From: Chaenocephalus aceratus
Lineage: Eukaryota; Chordata; Actinopteri; Perciformes; Channichthyidae
Assembly (NCBI GenBank): GCA_023974075.1
Contig: CM043800.1
Span: 39,670,313-39,734,312, forward strand
Reading direction: 5' to 3'
DNA length: 64,000 nt
This document shows, piece after piece, positions 44,352 through 55,836 of the stretch. The notes under the pieces were generated by a model. The model was given only the letters and a program-made list of their open reading frames with translations, was not told the DNA's origin and made no database searches. Every line of letters begins with the position of its first letter. Within the stretch, counting starts at the first letter, position 1. A program made the position numbers and the translations under genes.

Positions 44352-45336
44352 CAGTGTTGTGCTAGTTACTGAAAACTAGTTACCATTACTAGTTACTTCA
44401 TTTCAAAAGTAACTCAGTTACTTTACTGATTACTTACACCAGAAAGTAATGCGTTACTGTGAAAACATTTTAGTTACTTAAAAAAGGGCTCCCATTATAT
44501 TAATGCCCTTATAGCCTTCATGTCAGTACTGTTATTGCATTGGAGAATAATACAATCTGTTGATCAACTTGATATGCATTATATGCAATCTGGATAGCAT
44601 CGATATTAGCTGGCTTTACATTTTTGTATATTCTTTCTCCAGGTAGTTGGAAAAAGTTTTCCGTCCCATATGCCGTGTGCCGCCCGGACATGCTATCATG
44701 CTAACTAGCTCCCTGAAAGCGGGTGACTGTAGCAATAGCCTGCATGTGTTCTACAACATACCGTGCAATGGCTTTATGGACTTTCCCCTGGCTAGCAGTC
44801 CCTTGGTTAAAATCCAGCCGCTGTTGCTGAGGTGCAGGTGGAGGTGGAGTGGCGTCGGCTGAGTCTCTGTGGTCTTAGCTACTAGCTTCGTCCCAGCATG
44901 TTGTGTTTGCAGATGTTTTAAGAGATGTGAATGACTGGTTTGGGCAGTAGATAGGCTCTTTGACCCGCCAGGACACAACTTACATTTAACTAAAACGTTC
45001 TTTTCTTTGTGCTCGACAAAAGTGAAATAGTGAGAATATCTCCAGGTGGAGAAACTAGACTTGAGCTCCGCCGCCGCCATGATAGTCTTGTTATAAACAA
45101 CACAAACACGCCCACAGCCCGTCTCCGCATGTGACACAGGAAGTATTTAAGTACATTTACTCAAGTACTTAAGTACAGTTCTCATCTCTGTTCACCTGGC
45201 TGTTGACTATATAAAAAAACTAACGCAGTAACGGAGTAACGCACCATGTAGTAACAGTAACTGAGTTACTGAATTTAAAAAGTAATGCGTTAGAGTACTA
45301 GTTACTGCCAAAAATAACGGCGTTACAGTAAGACTG
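44352..45336. mobile_element. hAT element remnant with BED exon (985 bp)
   Basis: Left end CAGTGTTGTGCTAGTTACT, inverted right end CAGTCTTACTGTAACGCC. A perfect 8-bp duplication, GTCGTCAG, lies at 44344-44351 and 45337-45344. Both ends are rich in AGTTACT/GTAACG words. The minus strand carries a BED zinc-finger exon, but no catalytic transposase domain, so it is an internally deleted copy. Confidence 0.9.
44751..45080 (-). CDS. BED zinc-finger fragment of hAT transposase
   Basis: From an ATG at 45080-45078 the frame reads MAAAELKSS and then the BED pattern: aromatic W and YF, VKCKLCPGG (C-x2-C), then SHSHLLKHLQTQH (paired His). BED fingers bind DNA at the N-terminus of hAT transposases. The frame continues about 50 residues and stops. 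The RNase-H-like catalytic core and dimerisation domain are absent, so it is an orphaned N-terminus. An upstream in-frame Met at 45137 is less likely as start because the BED domain normally begins near the N-terminus. Confidence 0.8.
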   Translation of the reverse strand: MAAAELKSSFSTWRYSHYFTFVEHKEKNVLVKCKLCPGGSKSLSTAQTSHSHLLKHLQTQHAGTKLVAKTTETQPTPLHLHLHLSNSGWILTKGLLARGKSIKPLHGML

Positions 45337-45487
45337 GTCGTCAGGGAGGCCGATGAACATAGCTGGCACACAAAGTACAAAATAAATAGAATAAAATACA
45401 TATTAGGATTTATCCGATTGATCGGTGACATTTCTGTAGAGACACTATCGTCAAATGTGCAGACTCTTCCGTCACCCTGAGCTCGGG

Positions 45488-45545
45488 TCATAAGATTTTC
45501 AATGCCATTTCTACACTGTAGCTTTGACATTAAAACCTTGAATCT
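45488..45545 (+). mobile_element. LINE family A tail fragment
   Basis: AATGCCATTTCTACACTGTA, GCTTTGACA and TAAAACCTTGAATC match the end of the 10400 copy. Confidence 0.5.
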
Positions 45546-46139
45546 TGAGTCATCCAGATTATGTGTTGTATGTTTAAAAGACATATAGGCTTGTGATAAA
45601 GCACAGAGGACTCATATCTGCCTGACTCTGGGAGGGGGGTCGTCTTGAGATAATGTAAATAACGCTGGCTCTCGATCCACGTTAGCTAGCTTAGTTCTTA
45701 ATTTGAAGGAGAGCCTTTATTTCATGGTCCTGAACAATAGATGAATGGACTTCATCTACAAGTTAAGACTATGCACAATATATTTTAATTTGAGGTGAAT
45801 GAGGATGCGAAGTGAAACTGCATTCGCCTAAACAACGTCTATTTACCAGTCGACCTTTGCCTGTGTTGTAAAGAGCTCTGATATGAGATATGAAACTTGC
45901 AGTTGCCTAATTATTGTGCAACCTTTCATTTCAATGAAAAGTTGTCGCCGGATACTTTTTTTAAGGTAAATCAACTTCAAGGTACGAACAATGGACTGCC
46001 GAACCCAGCTGTGATGCCTTGCGTTGGAGGCGTGGCTTAGGGAAAACAGAGTGTGCATGCTGCATGGGATCAATGAAGGCGGAAGACCTAGGGAAGGATC
46101 CCGGTAGTTTCATCCATAACATTCATCTGGCTGCAACTT
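45546..46139. other. Unassigned sequence
   Basis: No repeat or coding signature recognised. Confidence 0.5.
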
Positions 46140-46350
46140 ACACATTATGAATCTAATATATCATATTCAATCACTGGTACATAGACTCCAATTGCACTAT
46201 TTCACTATTTTCAATTTCTTTTGTTTTACTTGCACAATTTTGTCTGTTTATCTGTTTTATTGTGTTGCACTGTTGGTGGAGATTTTCATCGACATAACTA
46301 TACTGTAGCTATGTACGTATGACTAATAAAATCCTTGAACCTTGAATTGA
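46140..46350 (+). mobile_element. LINE 3' tail
   Basis: T-rich region with TTGCACTATTTCACTATTTT, GTGTTGCACTGTTGG, CATAACTATACTGTAGCTA and TAATAAAATCCTTGAACCTT. It resembles family A in layout but is diverged. Confidence 0.55.
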
Positions 46351-47585
46351 CCTTGCCACACAAGGTCAATTGCCCCTCGTCACTCCTCTTGATGTCTATT
46401 CCAACTTGTCACTGTCCACTGCTGATCCCACCACGTTCCCCTTTTCTTTCCATTCTGAATGTGTCCAAGGACGCTCATGTAATAAACAGGAGGCCTGCTG
46501 GTGTGTGACCTCGACTCGTGGCCCCCTGCTGGGTTCAGGTGCTTCGGTGATTCATCGTCGTCTCAAATGTATTACAGGACACGTGGGAAGACCCTCGGGA
46601 ACGTGCCTGGTTATTCCCTCTGTGTGCTTGGCTGTTTGGGGTCAGCGACCGCCACTCCGCAGCAGGTGGATACAAGGTTGCTGTTTTTGTTTGCCTCTAT
46701 TACAAATCTGATTGGATTTTCTGTTTATTTTCGGCCCAATTTCGTTTTTTATGATACTCGAAAATAAATGATTCAGCTGCATTTAGTGCATGCAATCAGT
46801 GCTGCCTGCAGAGAGAGGTCCCCGAGGTCATGTAAGGCTTTATGCAATATTGATGTTCAGCTCAGCATCTGGTGGAGGAAGTACCCAGGTCCTTTATTGA
46901 AGCCAAAGTGATCGATTACAAGCGAAAGTTGTGCATTCAAAACTCATGTCAAAAATATAACATTATTATTATTATTATTATTATTATTAAGAACATGGTT
47001 ATTTTAACTACTAACTAAAGGTGTCAAAAATGTTTGATTAAAAAGTGAAATGTCCCCCTTGACAAGTTTAAAAGTTTAGTATTGAATATAACTATTCAAA
47101 TTAAGTACCTCAAAGCAAAGTATATTGAAATGTACTTTGCACCTTTTGTTTTGACTTAAACCTCCGCTCCAATATATTACAACTACGGCAACCATGCCAA
47201 GGTCAACGATGCATTCAGGTGCTTCCTTCGATTTTTCAGATGTGATTTTCTTTAAACTTTGCTGTGTTCATGAGCTCTAAGCTTTCGTCTTGATATGGAA
47301 ACTAAAAGAGGGTTGTTTTCACCATATTGTTTCCACAAAGGTTCCTCCGCTTGATAAAAATCTGTCCCCTAAATATAAACAGTTATTTATTGGCCGATGT
47401 TTTTTCAATAATGTCACGTTGGTTGTGTGCTTGTTAATTTGGCAGAGCAAGGCTGTCCATTTGTTTGTCCTAGAATACATATATTTTTACAGATAAGTCA
47501 CACAACACCCATTCAAATGGAAAATATCAAAGTTTTAAAGCTACATTCAGGAAGGATTAGGAGGAAATCTAGATACAGGCGGTGA
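46351..47585. other. Unassigned sequence with (ATT)n
   Basis: (ATT)n at 46961-46989. Two overlapping frames at 46370-46767 have no recognisable motif. Nothing else seen. Confidence 0.5.
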
Positions 47586-47599
47586 AATTCAAACATAAT

Positions 47600-48125
47600 T
47601 GAAAAGAAACCCCCGATGCCGGACTGGTTCAATATTTATTGCAGAACTTATTGAAATGAACTTATTGCACATATTAAACCTGGAACTAACAAAGCTTACA
47701 TTATTGCCCATAAAAACAACATTAAATAATCAGATGCATTCATTTCTTACGGCTCTATCTGCAGAGTCATTTCTTGTGAGTACATTTTCCCACAGGCCAA
47801 CAACAGCTTCAACAAAACTATTCCCTCAAAGAACAAACCAAACATGCCCTGTTGCCGTGAGAGACAAAATGCAGAAGGAAACATCCATTGAACTCAGTGT
47901 GCTGCTCTGTGATGCTAGCTCAGATACTTGGCATCTCATCTCGGGGGCAAGGTCATCAATGTTTTGGGTCAGGCTCTGAGCTGAGGAGACCCTCAGGATG
48001 GAGGGAAGGTGTGCGTGCAATATACCGGCGGCCAGATCTAATAGTAATTAAAAATGATCGTGCGGGCCGAAATTAAATCCACCAAGGGCCTGATTTGGCC
48101 CCCGGGCCTCGAGTTTGACACATGT
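47600..48125. mobile_element. Non-autonomous hAT-like element, copy 2 (inverted)
   Basis: Reverse-complement partner of 24413-24970. Shared words in plus sense here include GACTGGTTCAATATTTATTG, ACGGCTCTATCTGCAGAGTC, AACAACAGCTTCAACAAAAC and CTCAGATACTTGGCATCTCA. The frame across it (47599-47979) is not related to any transposase I recognise. Confidence 0.8.
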
Positions 48126-48719
48126 TGTTTAGAGTTACTTAGTCACATAACATTTAAGTTGTTAAACATATGAGATTTTTCAATACAAATATAATTTCAG
48201 CTTAATATCGGCCACCAGACACGCCTGACAGAGTGAGACGAAGCACAAACATCACCTCGGGACATCCACTAATTTATGATAATTGTGAACAGAGATTTTA
48301 ATCCTGTCTGAATCTTTAGACAAAAATCCACAGAAAATGAGCTGCCATATTTCTGTGATGACAGACTTCCCCTGACGACGCTAATCCTCTACAAATCAAA
48401 CCATTTCAGACATTGTTTGTTTTCGGTGGGCATCCTCGTTCCCCTGGAAACACGCTTTCAATCTTCTTCCTGTCAATAGAAATGGAGGGACGTTTTTTTT
48501 CTTTGGGGGGGGGGGGTAAAGCTGAAGGTTTATTTTACCAAACCATGAAGTGACAAAATGTAAAATGTTAAAGGGCACCGGTGATTCCAGGAACATATAA
48601 AACATTACCTCGCTGGTGTTAATGCATTTCTGAAAATGTGGGTCATTGAGGGTCATTCCTGAATTACACAGACTCCATAACGGCTTCCTTTTAATGCAAA
48701 CACAACAGATCATGCTAAT
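48126..48719. other. Unassigned sequence
   Basis: G run at about 48506-48516. No repeat or gene recognised. Confidence 0.5.
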
Positions 48720-49120
48720 AATAATATTATAATAGAGCTTTATTTGAAAAGCACTTTTCAGAGACAGGATGCAGCTCAAAGTGCTTTAACAATTTGGGAC
48801 ACAACATAAGATGAACAGAATGTAAGCCACTCAATTCAAGGACCATTTTAAGAGGTATTGTCACATGTGACTCCATGAGGGTCAAATAGGCAAGAGGATA
48901 AACACACACACATATATACAACAGATAAGCCACTTCAAATAAGTAAGAAAGACACAAGAGAAAAATAAATAAATGCAATAAAATTATTAAAATTATAAAA
49001 ATAATACATGGAGAAAATGATAATAATATATTTAAGATAATACTTCAAAGAAAAAATAAAATAGTTGTATTATTTGTATACGTTTATTTACCAAGCGCTT
49101 CTACAGGTGTTCAAAGACCC
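48720..49120 (-). mobile_element. Two LINE 3' tail fragments
   Basis: At 48720-48790: AGAGCTTTATTTGAAAAGCA and GCTCAAAGTGCTTTAAC. At 49075-49120: TTTATTTACCAAGCGCTTCT and GTGTTCAAAG. Both are inverted LINE tails. AT-rich DNA lies between. Confidence 0.5.
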
Positions 49121-49800
49121 AATAAAATAGAATAAAAGTTGAGGTAAAAACAAGTTTTCGTCATTCAAAAATCGACTACTATGCCTCTCGTATTTCCTGG
49201 TATGGTGTTGGAGCGTAGTGGATACAAGCTGCTTCTCCAGATTTTTGGGGGGGATTTTTGGAATATTTAAAAAGCCAACTGCCTGTCTGTGTGTGTGTTT
49301 ACAAAATATATTCTTATGCAGCACCCTGTCCCAGACCAGCAGACAGCAGCATCAGAGGCTGATGCCACGGTGACAGCTGCTTAACCCAACACCCTCTATG
49401 TATCCGTCAGTGTCACTCCTGCCTCTCCAACCTTCACCCCCCTCTTCGTATTGGTCTTCAAAGCGGGTCACAATTCAACATGGCAGCCCTGGGCAATTAT
49501 CATTTAATTGTGCCCTCCGTGGAAGGCGTGGAAACACTCACACAGCTGCATCCTCCAATTAATTCCTCACGAGCAGATTATTAATTAAACCCAATCCTTC
49601 ACATCCTTGTGAAAGCAAATAAATGGCAAATCATTATGATGGTAATTGCATGTTGCAATGGTGAAACTGGTCATTAGTGCTCATATTTTATGCATGCATG
49701 AAACACTGTTCCTGAGACCTTGGAGCAGTGTTAACTACAGTGAGACATTTTGATCAGGGAGCAGTCTGTGTTGGCTTCCACTAAAAAGCCTGTTCATTAT
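49121..49800. other. Unique-looking sequence
   Basis: No repeat signature. Homeobox-like TTAATTA/AATTAATT words lie at 49500-49590. Conservation cannot be judged here. Confidence 0.4.
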
Positions 49801-49803
49801 ATA

Positions 49804-49810
49804 TGTGTGT

Positions 49811-49848
<38 letters not shown>
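49804..49848. repeat. (TG)n microsatellite
   Basis: About 45 bp of TG with one GGTG break. Confidence 0.95.
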
Positions 49849-49849
<1 letters not shown>

Positions 49850-50003
49850 ACTTGTATCTGTTTTTAAATTATGTGTTTCCGTTGGTGAAATAATATGAAA
49901 AACAGCAAGAGTACCATGCATACATTCAAGATAACATTGAGGATATATGATATGATTAGAGTCGGGAGTAGGGATCATTTTAGATTGATATAGTTTCTGC
50001 AGA

Positions 50004-50005
<2 letters not shown>

Positions 50006-50060
<55 letters not shown>

Positions 50061-50094
50061 GGGGGTGTGTGTGTGGTGTGTGTGTCTGTGTGTG

Positions 50095-50139
<45 letters not shown>

Positions 50140-50171
50140 GTGTGTGTGGGTGTGTGTCTGTGTGTGTGTGT
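50006..50171. repeat. (TG)n microsatellite, compound
   Basis: About 165 bp of TG with GGGGGG, TCTG and TATATG interruptions. Immediately precedes the module copy 3. Confidence 0.95.
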
Positions 50172-50394
50172 GGACTAGCATTACTATACTTGTGGGGACC
50201 TACATCTGTTTACATAGTCACGTGTGAGGACTCGCCTCCCTTATGGGGACAAATTGGAGGTCCCCATGAGGGGGATCATTAATTTTAGGGTGAAGACTTG
50301 GTTAGGGTTAGGCATGTGTTGGTTAAGGTTTAGGATAAGTCTCTAGGAAATGCATGTAAGTCAATGTAATGTCCCCTGAAGTGATGTATACATG

Positions 50395-50397
<3 letters not shown>
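50172..50397 (+). repeat. TG-flanked module, copy 3
   Basis: TTACTATACTTGTGGGGACC, ACATCTGTTTACATAGTCAC, CCTCCCTTATGGGGACA, GTTAGGCATGTGTTGG, GGAAATGCATGTAAGTCAAT and GATGTATACATGGTATG. TG tracts flank it on both sides. Confidence 0.9.

Positions 50398-50473
<76 letters not shown>
50398..50473. repeat. (TG)n microsatellite
   Basis: About 76 bp of perfect TG following module copy 3. Confidence 0.97.
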
Positions 50474-50478
<5 letters not shown>

Positions 50479-50721
50479 ATGTTCCAATGTTTAGATGAAA
50501 TGCAGGAGTATGAATGTTTGTGTGTGTTTAGTGCAGTTTGGTATTTGGCGTATGAGAATATGAGATGTGTGACTGGTGAAAAATAAATCCAGTTGTTATA
50601 GTCAGAATAAATATGTCATGTCATAAATACAATAATAATAATTATACAAACATGGTAAGTGCTTGTACTACTACTGTATGTTTGTGAGGACCAATTAAGG
50701 GTAAAGGGGACTTATTCTGCA

Positions 50722-51703
50722 AATGTTCAGGTGCATATCAGTATGTAGTGTCTCTACTTTAAAGAGTCCTCTCCTGCTGATGTTCAGGTGTATATCAGTA
50801 TGTAGTGTCTCTACTTTAAAGAGTCCTCTCCTGCTGATGTTCAGGTGTATATCAGTATGTAGTATCTCTACTTTAAAGAGTCCTCTCCAGCTGATGTTCA
50901 GGTGTATATCAGTATGTAGTGTCTCTACTTTAAAGAGTCCTCTCTGCTGATGTCCAGGTGTATATCAGTATGTAGTGTCTCTACTTTAAAGAGTCCTCCT
51001 GCTGATGTTCAGGTGTATATCAGTATGTAGTGTCTCTACTTTAAAGAGTCCTCTCCTGCTGATGTTCAGGTGTATATCAGTATGTAGTATCTCTACTTTA
51101 AAGAGTCCTCTCCAGCTGATGTTCAGGTGTATATCAGTATGTAGTGTCTCTACTTTAAAGAGTCCTCTCCTGCTGATGTTCAGGTGTATATCAGTATGTA
51201 GTGTCTCTACTTTAAAGAGTCCTCTCCTGCTGATGTTCAGGTGTATATCAGTATGTAGTGTCTCTACTTTAAAGAGTCCTCTCCTGCTGAGTTCAGGTGT
51301 ATATCAGTATGTAGTGTCTCTACTTTAAAGAGTCCTCTCCTGCTGATGTTCAGGTGTATATCAGTATGTGGTGTCTCTACTTTAAAGAGTCCTCTCCTGC
51401 TGATGTTCAGGTGTATATCAGTATGTAGTATATCTACTTTAAAGAGTCCTCTCCTGCTGATGTTCATGTGTATATCAGTATGTAGTGTCTCTACTTCAAA
51501 GAGTCCTCTCCTGCTGATGTTCAGGTGTATATCAGTCTGTAGTGTCTCTACTTTAAAGAGTCCTCTCCTGCTGATGTTCAGGTGTATATCAGCATGTAGT
51601 GTCTCTACTTCAAAGAGTCCTCTCCTGCTGATGTTCAGGTGTATATCAGTATGTAGTGTCTCTACTTTAAAGAGTCCTCTCCTGCTGATGTTCAGGTGTA
51701 TAA
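50722..51703. repeat. 57-bp minisatellite, about 17 units
   Basis: The unit contains GATGTTCAGGTGTATATCAG, TATGTAGTGTCTCTACTTTA and AAGAGTCCTCTCCTGCT, 57 bp in total. Variants include GTATCTC, CCAGCTG, TACTTCAAAG and single-base losses at about 50946, 50998 and 51290. Since 57 is divisible by 3, both strands stay open as 19-residue repeats. The small deletions break the frame, which argues against coding. No spacers separate units. Confidence 0.95.
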
Positions 51704-52019
51704 GTCTTTTCTGTTTTCACTGCGTTGTTTTTTTCCTATATTTGTTAAACTGCTCTTTTGGTCAACCTTTGTTTTTAAATAGAAAGTGTCTACATCGCCT
51801 GATTGCAACCCCGGTGTTATGTAAAAAGCATACTCTTGAATAATCAGTTATTCAAGCTGTTACATAAAGCTGTGTTTATATATTCTGATGACACAGCCAG
51901 CAGGTCGATGTACTGTAACACGCTGAATCAATAACGATGAGTTCGATGATTCTTATCTTCACGGTCATCTGTATACTTTCTTACTCTCTAATGCTGGTTT
52001 ATTTCTATTTCTGTTTATA
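51704..52019. other. Unassigned sequence
   Basis: Short unique stretch without a recognised feature. Confidence 0.5.
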
Positions 52020-52140
52020 GATGTGTATATTTTAGAATTCTTTATTTCTACTGTTTTAATGTGTTACTATGTGCAATGCCTTGTTTTGTTTTATGCTGCT
52101 GCAACAAAAAAACATTATTTTTATCTTATTTTATGTCTAT
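52020..52140 (+). mobile_element. LINE 3' tail
   Basis: TGTGCAATGCCTTGTTTTGT, TATGCTGCTGCAAC and TTATTTTATGTC: the plus-strand form of the tail seen inverted at 38811-38900. Confidence 0.65.
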
Positions 52141-52439
52141 TTGATGGATTAGCACAGGATTTTGTGATATTTGTTTCACTTCTAATCTAGCGCCACCATC
52201 AGGTCAACAGTTGTATTTTATTCCTTGTCTTTAATCAGAATGCATCAGCGTTTGCTCTGTCTCTCAGTCCACTGAAATATCATAACAATTATCAGAGGGA
52301 TTGTCATGAATACCAGATCGCCAGAGGATGAACCCAATTGACTGTTTTTTTTGTATTTGTCGATGTTGTACCACTCACAGGCCAATGCTTTCACCCATTC
52401 AATGAATTATCTCAACAACTACTTGGCACATAATCAGCT

Positions 52440-52669
52440 GTTGCTTAAGGGGTTGATGGTTCTCCTCCAAAAGCAAGGTTGGTGGTTCGATCCCTCAGCA
52501 GTCAACATGTCGATGGTCCTTTGGCAAGATACTCAACCCATATGGTGTTTGAATGTGTGTGAATGTAACTCTCCTTGAGCAGATGGCACCTCTTCCTCTG
52601 AATGAATGTACTGACTGTGAGTGAGTAAATGCCGACTTATTATATAAAAAGTGCTTCGAGCGGTCATTA
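52440..52669 (+). mobile_element. tRNA-derived SINE, second family, 5' part
   Basis: B box GGTTCGATCCC at 52484-52494, then AGTCAACATGTCGATGG, TTTGGCAAGATACTCAACCC, GAATGTGTGTGAATGTAA and AAAGTGCTTCGAGCGGTCAT. The expected end, GGAAAAGCGCTATATAAAT, is displaced to 53398-53418, so about 0.7 kb has been inserted before the tail. Confidence 0.7.
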
Positions 52670-52796
52670 ACCCTGTAAAGCCCAAATATAGAAAAACATT
52701 AGCAAATATTTGTTTGACCTTTCAGATGTTGTTGTAGGAATGAAAGAGTTTTCAAATTGTGTACGTTTTTGTACGTTTTTAGGGAAATGTTGTAAT

Positions 52797-53202
52797 ATTG
52801 CAACGTCGTGGCTGTGGTCCCTGGATCATCGGTCCTGGATGGATATCCTCGTGGATTCATCTTCCTATTATACACACATGCATTTCCAAACATTTGGACT
52901 ACCTATGTTGCAAATGTATTATCTTTTCAATTTACACACGGCATCTATTGCACGTCTGTCCGTCCTGGGAGAGGGATCCCTCCTCTGTTGCTCTCCCTGA
53001 GGTTTTCTCCCATTTTTTCCCTTTAAACTGGGTTTTCTTCGGAAGTGTTTCCTTGTACGATGTGAGGGTCTAAGGACAGAGGGTCTAAGGACAGAGGGTC
53101 TAAGGACAGAGGGTGTCGTATTGTCATACTGATATTCTGTACACACTGTGAAGACCACTGAGACAAATGTAACATTTGTGATATTGGGCTATATAAATAA
53201 AC

Positions 53203-53235
<33 letters not shown>

Positions 53236-53236
53236 C
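52797..53236 (+). mobile_element. Retroelement 3' region, family B copy 2
   Basis: Partner of 37211-37555, ending in ATATAAATAAACATTGATTG and a (TTGA)n run. A GGTCTAAGGACAGAG unit is triplicated at about 53066-53115, where the other copy has one. It lies between the two halves of the SINE. Confidence 0.75.
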
Positions 53237-53392
53237 GTTGGGCTTTGGTGGGAGCAGCATTTCTGTATTTCTACTCACATTGTCTGAATAAATAGATTGA
53301 ACAACTAAGGATTTATTTGCAGGATTCATTGCTTACTTAGCCTCATATCAGTATATAGCATGAAAAATAATCACATATCAGTCATATTTTGT

Positions 53393-53425
53393 ATGACTGG
53401 AAAAGCGCTATATAAATATTGTCCA
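53393..53425 (+). mobile_element. SINE tail, displaced
   Basis: GACTGGAAAAGCGCTATATA AATATTGTCCA is the usual 3' end of the SINE that starts at 52440. The TTAA element begins five bases after it. Confidence 0.6.
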
Positions 53426-54298
53426 CCTGTTAAGCCCATTCCCCCGCGGGCGGGGGAGAAACCACAACATCTGCAAGCAACAGTGTCTGAGGGCTTCTTA
53501 AGATTGAATAAACTATGAATGTTTTCATATCCATGTAACAGGAAGAAACCCAGCTAACTGATTATATGAACAATTTTTTGCAAAAAAAACCCACAAGACT
53601 AACGCTGAGCCTCTGAATTAGCCCTGAGCAAAAAAATGCTAACACCATTAGCACAGAACTCACGGTATAAAACATTTATTACTTATCGTAAATGCACATC
53701 CAACCCATCGATTAGCATCGTGAGATTACACAGATTCGATATGTATCGGAATCATCACTCCATGATCAAAACTCGACATCACAACACGTAGCATTAGGTT
53801 GCCAACACAGCAATATGTCTTACCTTTGTTTTGTTGTCTGTTCAAAGTTGTCTTCAATGGCATTAAAACGATAAAAACGCTGCTGAAGGTTAATCCATAG
53901 GTTAATCCAATGTGTCTGTGTCACTTTGAAATGATTTCTGATAATCCATCAGCAATAAACCTAGTTTTAAGTTTTCAGATTTCAGAGCGGAAGATAGGTT
54001 TCGCTTTGGGCAAACTGCGTGCCCATAGCTCTGACTTATCAATGGTAACGTGTGTATATGGAAATTCCCCTTCGATTCTATTGGCTCTAACAGTCAAAAA
54101 GAGATGTCAATCATCAAAATCGACCAATGGGTTCCAGAGAAACGGCAAATACGCCCATTTCCACCCAAATGACCCCAGAGGTGGAGTTTTGTTTGCTAAA
54201 CCTCTCTAAAAAGGTCAAATGTAACTTGTTTTGCATCAGTCTTGATACAGGGTAGCCTACTTATTATATGTTGTTACTTTGGATTCCTAAAGCTTTTA

Positions 54299-55836
54299 GG
54301 CCCCGGCCACACGAGGAAGATAACGGTAAACGCATACGCAAACGCAATCGCAAAAAAGGCTTCCGTCCACACGCAATAGACACCGGAAAGTTTCTGTCCC
54401 ACACCCTATGGTCCACACGAGACAGCTCCGTCTAGCTCCAACCGCTGGAGAAGCTGCAGTACATATGCCGAGCCTGTACGTCGCGCTGTAACTTCCTCCA
54501 CAAAAGCAGCGAAGAAGCATGGTTGTCATGGTTGCCCTTCTGTTTATTCTCCGCGGTGGGGGCCGAGGGAACCGAGAAGGGTCTAGCTGCGGTCGCGGCT
54601 AGTACACGGCGGTACACGATGGTACACGACACGCCCACCTGACACGACACTACGGGGGCTGAGAAGGGTCTAGCTGCGGCCGCGGACAGTGGAGGTTGAA
54701 CCAAGCCCCCAGGAGTGCGCCGGAGTATTGTGGCCAAACGGCGGTACTACACTTCCTTTGTGGTCTCTAACTCGTTGGATAACTTTTTTAAACTAAATAA
54801 ACTACCCAGTATGAACGTTCCCGGGTAGCAGTTCTCTTCCCTCCCTTCAATCTAACCCTTCCCTTCCCCCCATCCTAACCCTAACCACTCCCTACCTTTT
54901 TACCTAATCCTAATCTTCCTTCCTCACTCCTAAACCCCAACACCTCTGCTACTGTAAGAAATGAAAATCAATGTTTATACTACATGGGCTGTATGATGTA
55001 AATCTCGTCAATTAGCTTTTAACGGTGGTGCCTCTCAGCCACCGTAGTGTCGTGTCAGGTGGGCGTGTCGTGTACCATCGTGTACCGCCGTGTAACTGGC
55101 CGCAGCCGCAGCTAGACCATATCGAGGGAACTGGGCAGTTTTTCGCCAATCAACGTGTATTAAAGTTTAAATCTTCCGGACAAAATTATAAAAGTGCCGG
55201 TCAAAGGTCTTCTTTGTTATTTATTGAGCTTTAAAACAAATGAATAACGACTCTATATAATATAATGATAAAATACACGGAGCCTCTCTTTTTCCTCCTT
55301 CTCTTCGGACAGCGTCAGTGTCTGTCTCATGCAGCAGCTCATCCAGTAATGAGTGATCCGGCCGACAGTAAAAATAAACATAGTTATAACTAGTTTAGTT
55401 TGAGAGGTAATTAAAATAGCTAAGGGTGATGATCTGACTTGAAGTGTGTGTGTTGCTGCAGCGGGAGGAGCTGCAGGTGAGCAGAGCTGCGTGTCTCCGT
55501 CCTGTCAGATTAGACTTCACTCGCGTTTAGGTCCATATCGAGAGAAAGATAAATAATCTGAATTCAGTGTGCAGTTTACTTTGACGCGGGGGTGAGCAGC
55601 AGAGGTGGGGAGAGGCGGGGCTATTGCCTCATCATTATCAGAAAATGCTCATATCTGGGCGTACACACGGAGCCGTTGGACTCCCCAGAGCGTTGCGTAT
55701 GCCGTTCTATCCACCTTGGGACCTGTCTGTTATCGTTACCGTAGTCGTTTAGTGCCGTATTCTGTCGTCCTAGTGTGGCTGAATGGTCTATATGACACAA
55801 AACAGAAACGACCGTTATCGTCCTCTGGCCGGGGCC
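54299..55836. mobile_element. Nested element with GGCCCCGGCCA termini
   Basis: Left end GGCCCCGGCCACACGAGG then GATAACGGT, inverted right end GGCCCCGGCCAGAGGACG then ATAACGGT. Both flanks continue with CpG-rich sequence. The ends resemble those of non-autonomous PIF/Harbinger-like elements in fish, but the target duplication is not clear. Confidence 0.75.
54580..55118. mobile_element. Innermost element with 80-bp inverted repeats
   Basis: GGTCTAGCTGCGG then ACACGGCGGTACACGATGGT, ACACGACACGCCCACCTGAC and ACGACACTACGG at 54580-54662 recur inverted at 55032-55118 with few mismatches. GAGAAGGGTCTAGCTGCGG also appears as a direct repeat at 54576 and 54661. The centre (54830-54955) is rich in CCTAACC and CTTCC words. 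Confidence 0.8.

Noticed and set aside
46370..46767. 113- and 88-codon overlapping frames as an exon
   Set aside because: No recognisable domain and no consistent frame choice; likely chance.
47599..47979. 126-codon frame as a transposase fragment
   Set aside because: Lies in a non-autonomous element and shows no hAT catalytic or dimerisation motif; the homologous 24.4-kb copy does not keep it open.
50722..51703. 57-bp regular repeat as a CRISPR array or repeat-protein gene
   Set aside because: No spacers; frame-breaking deletions; both strands are open only because 57 is divisible by three.
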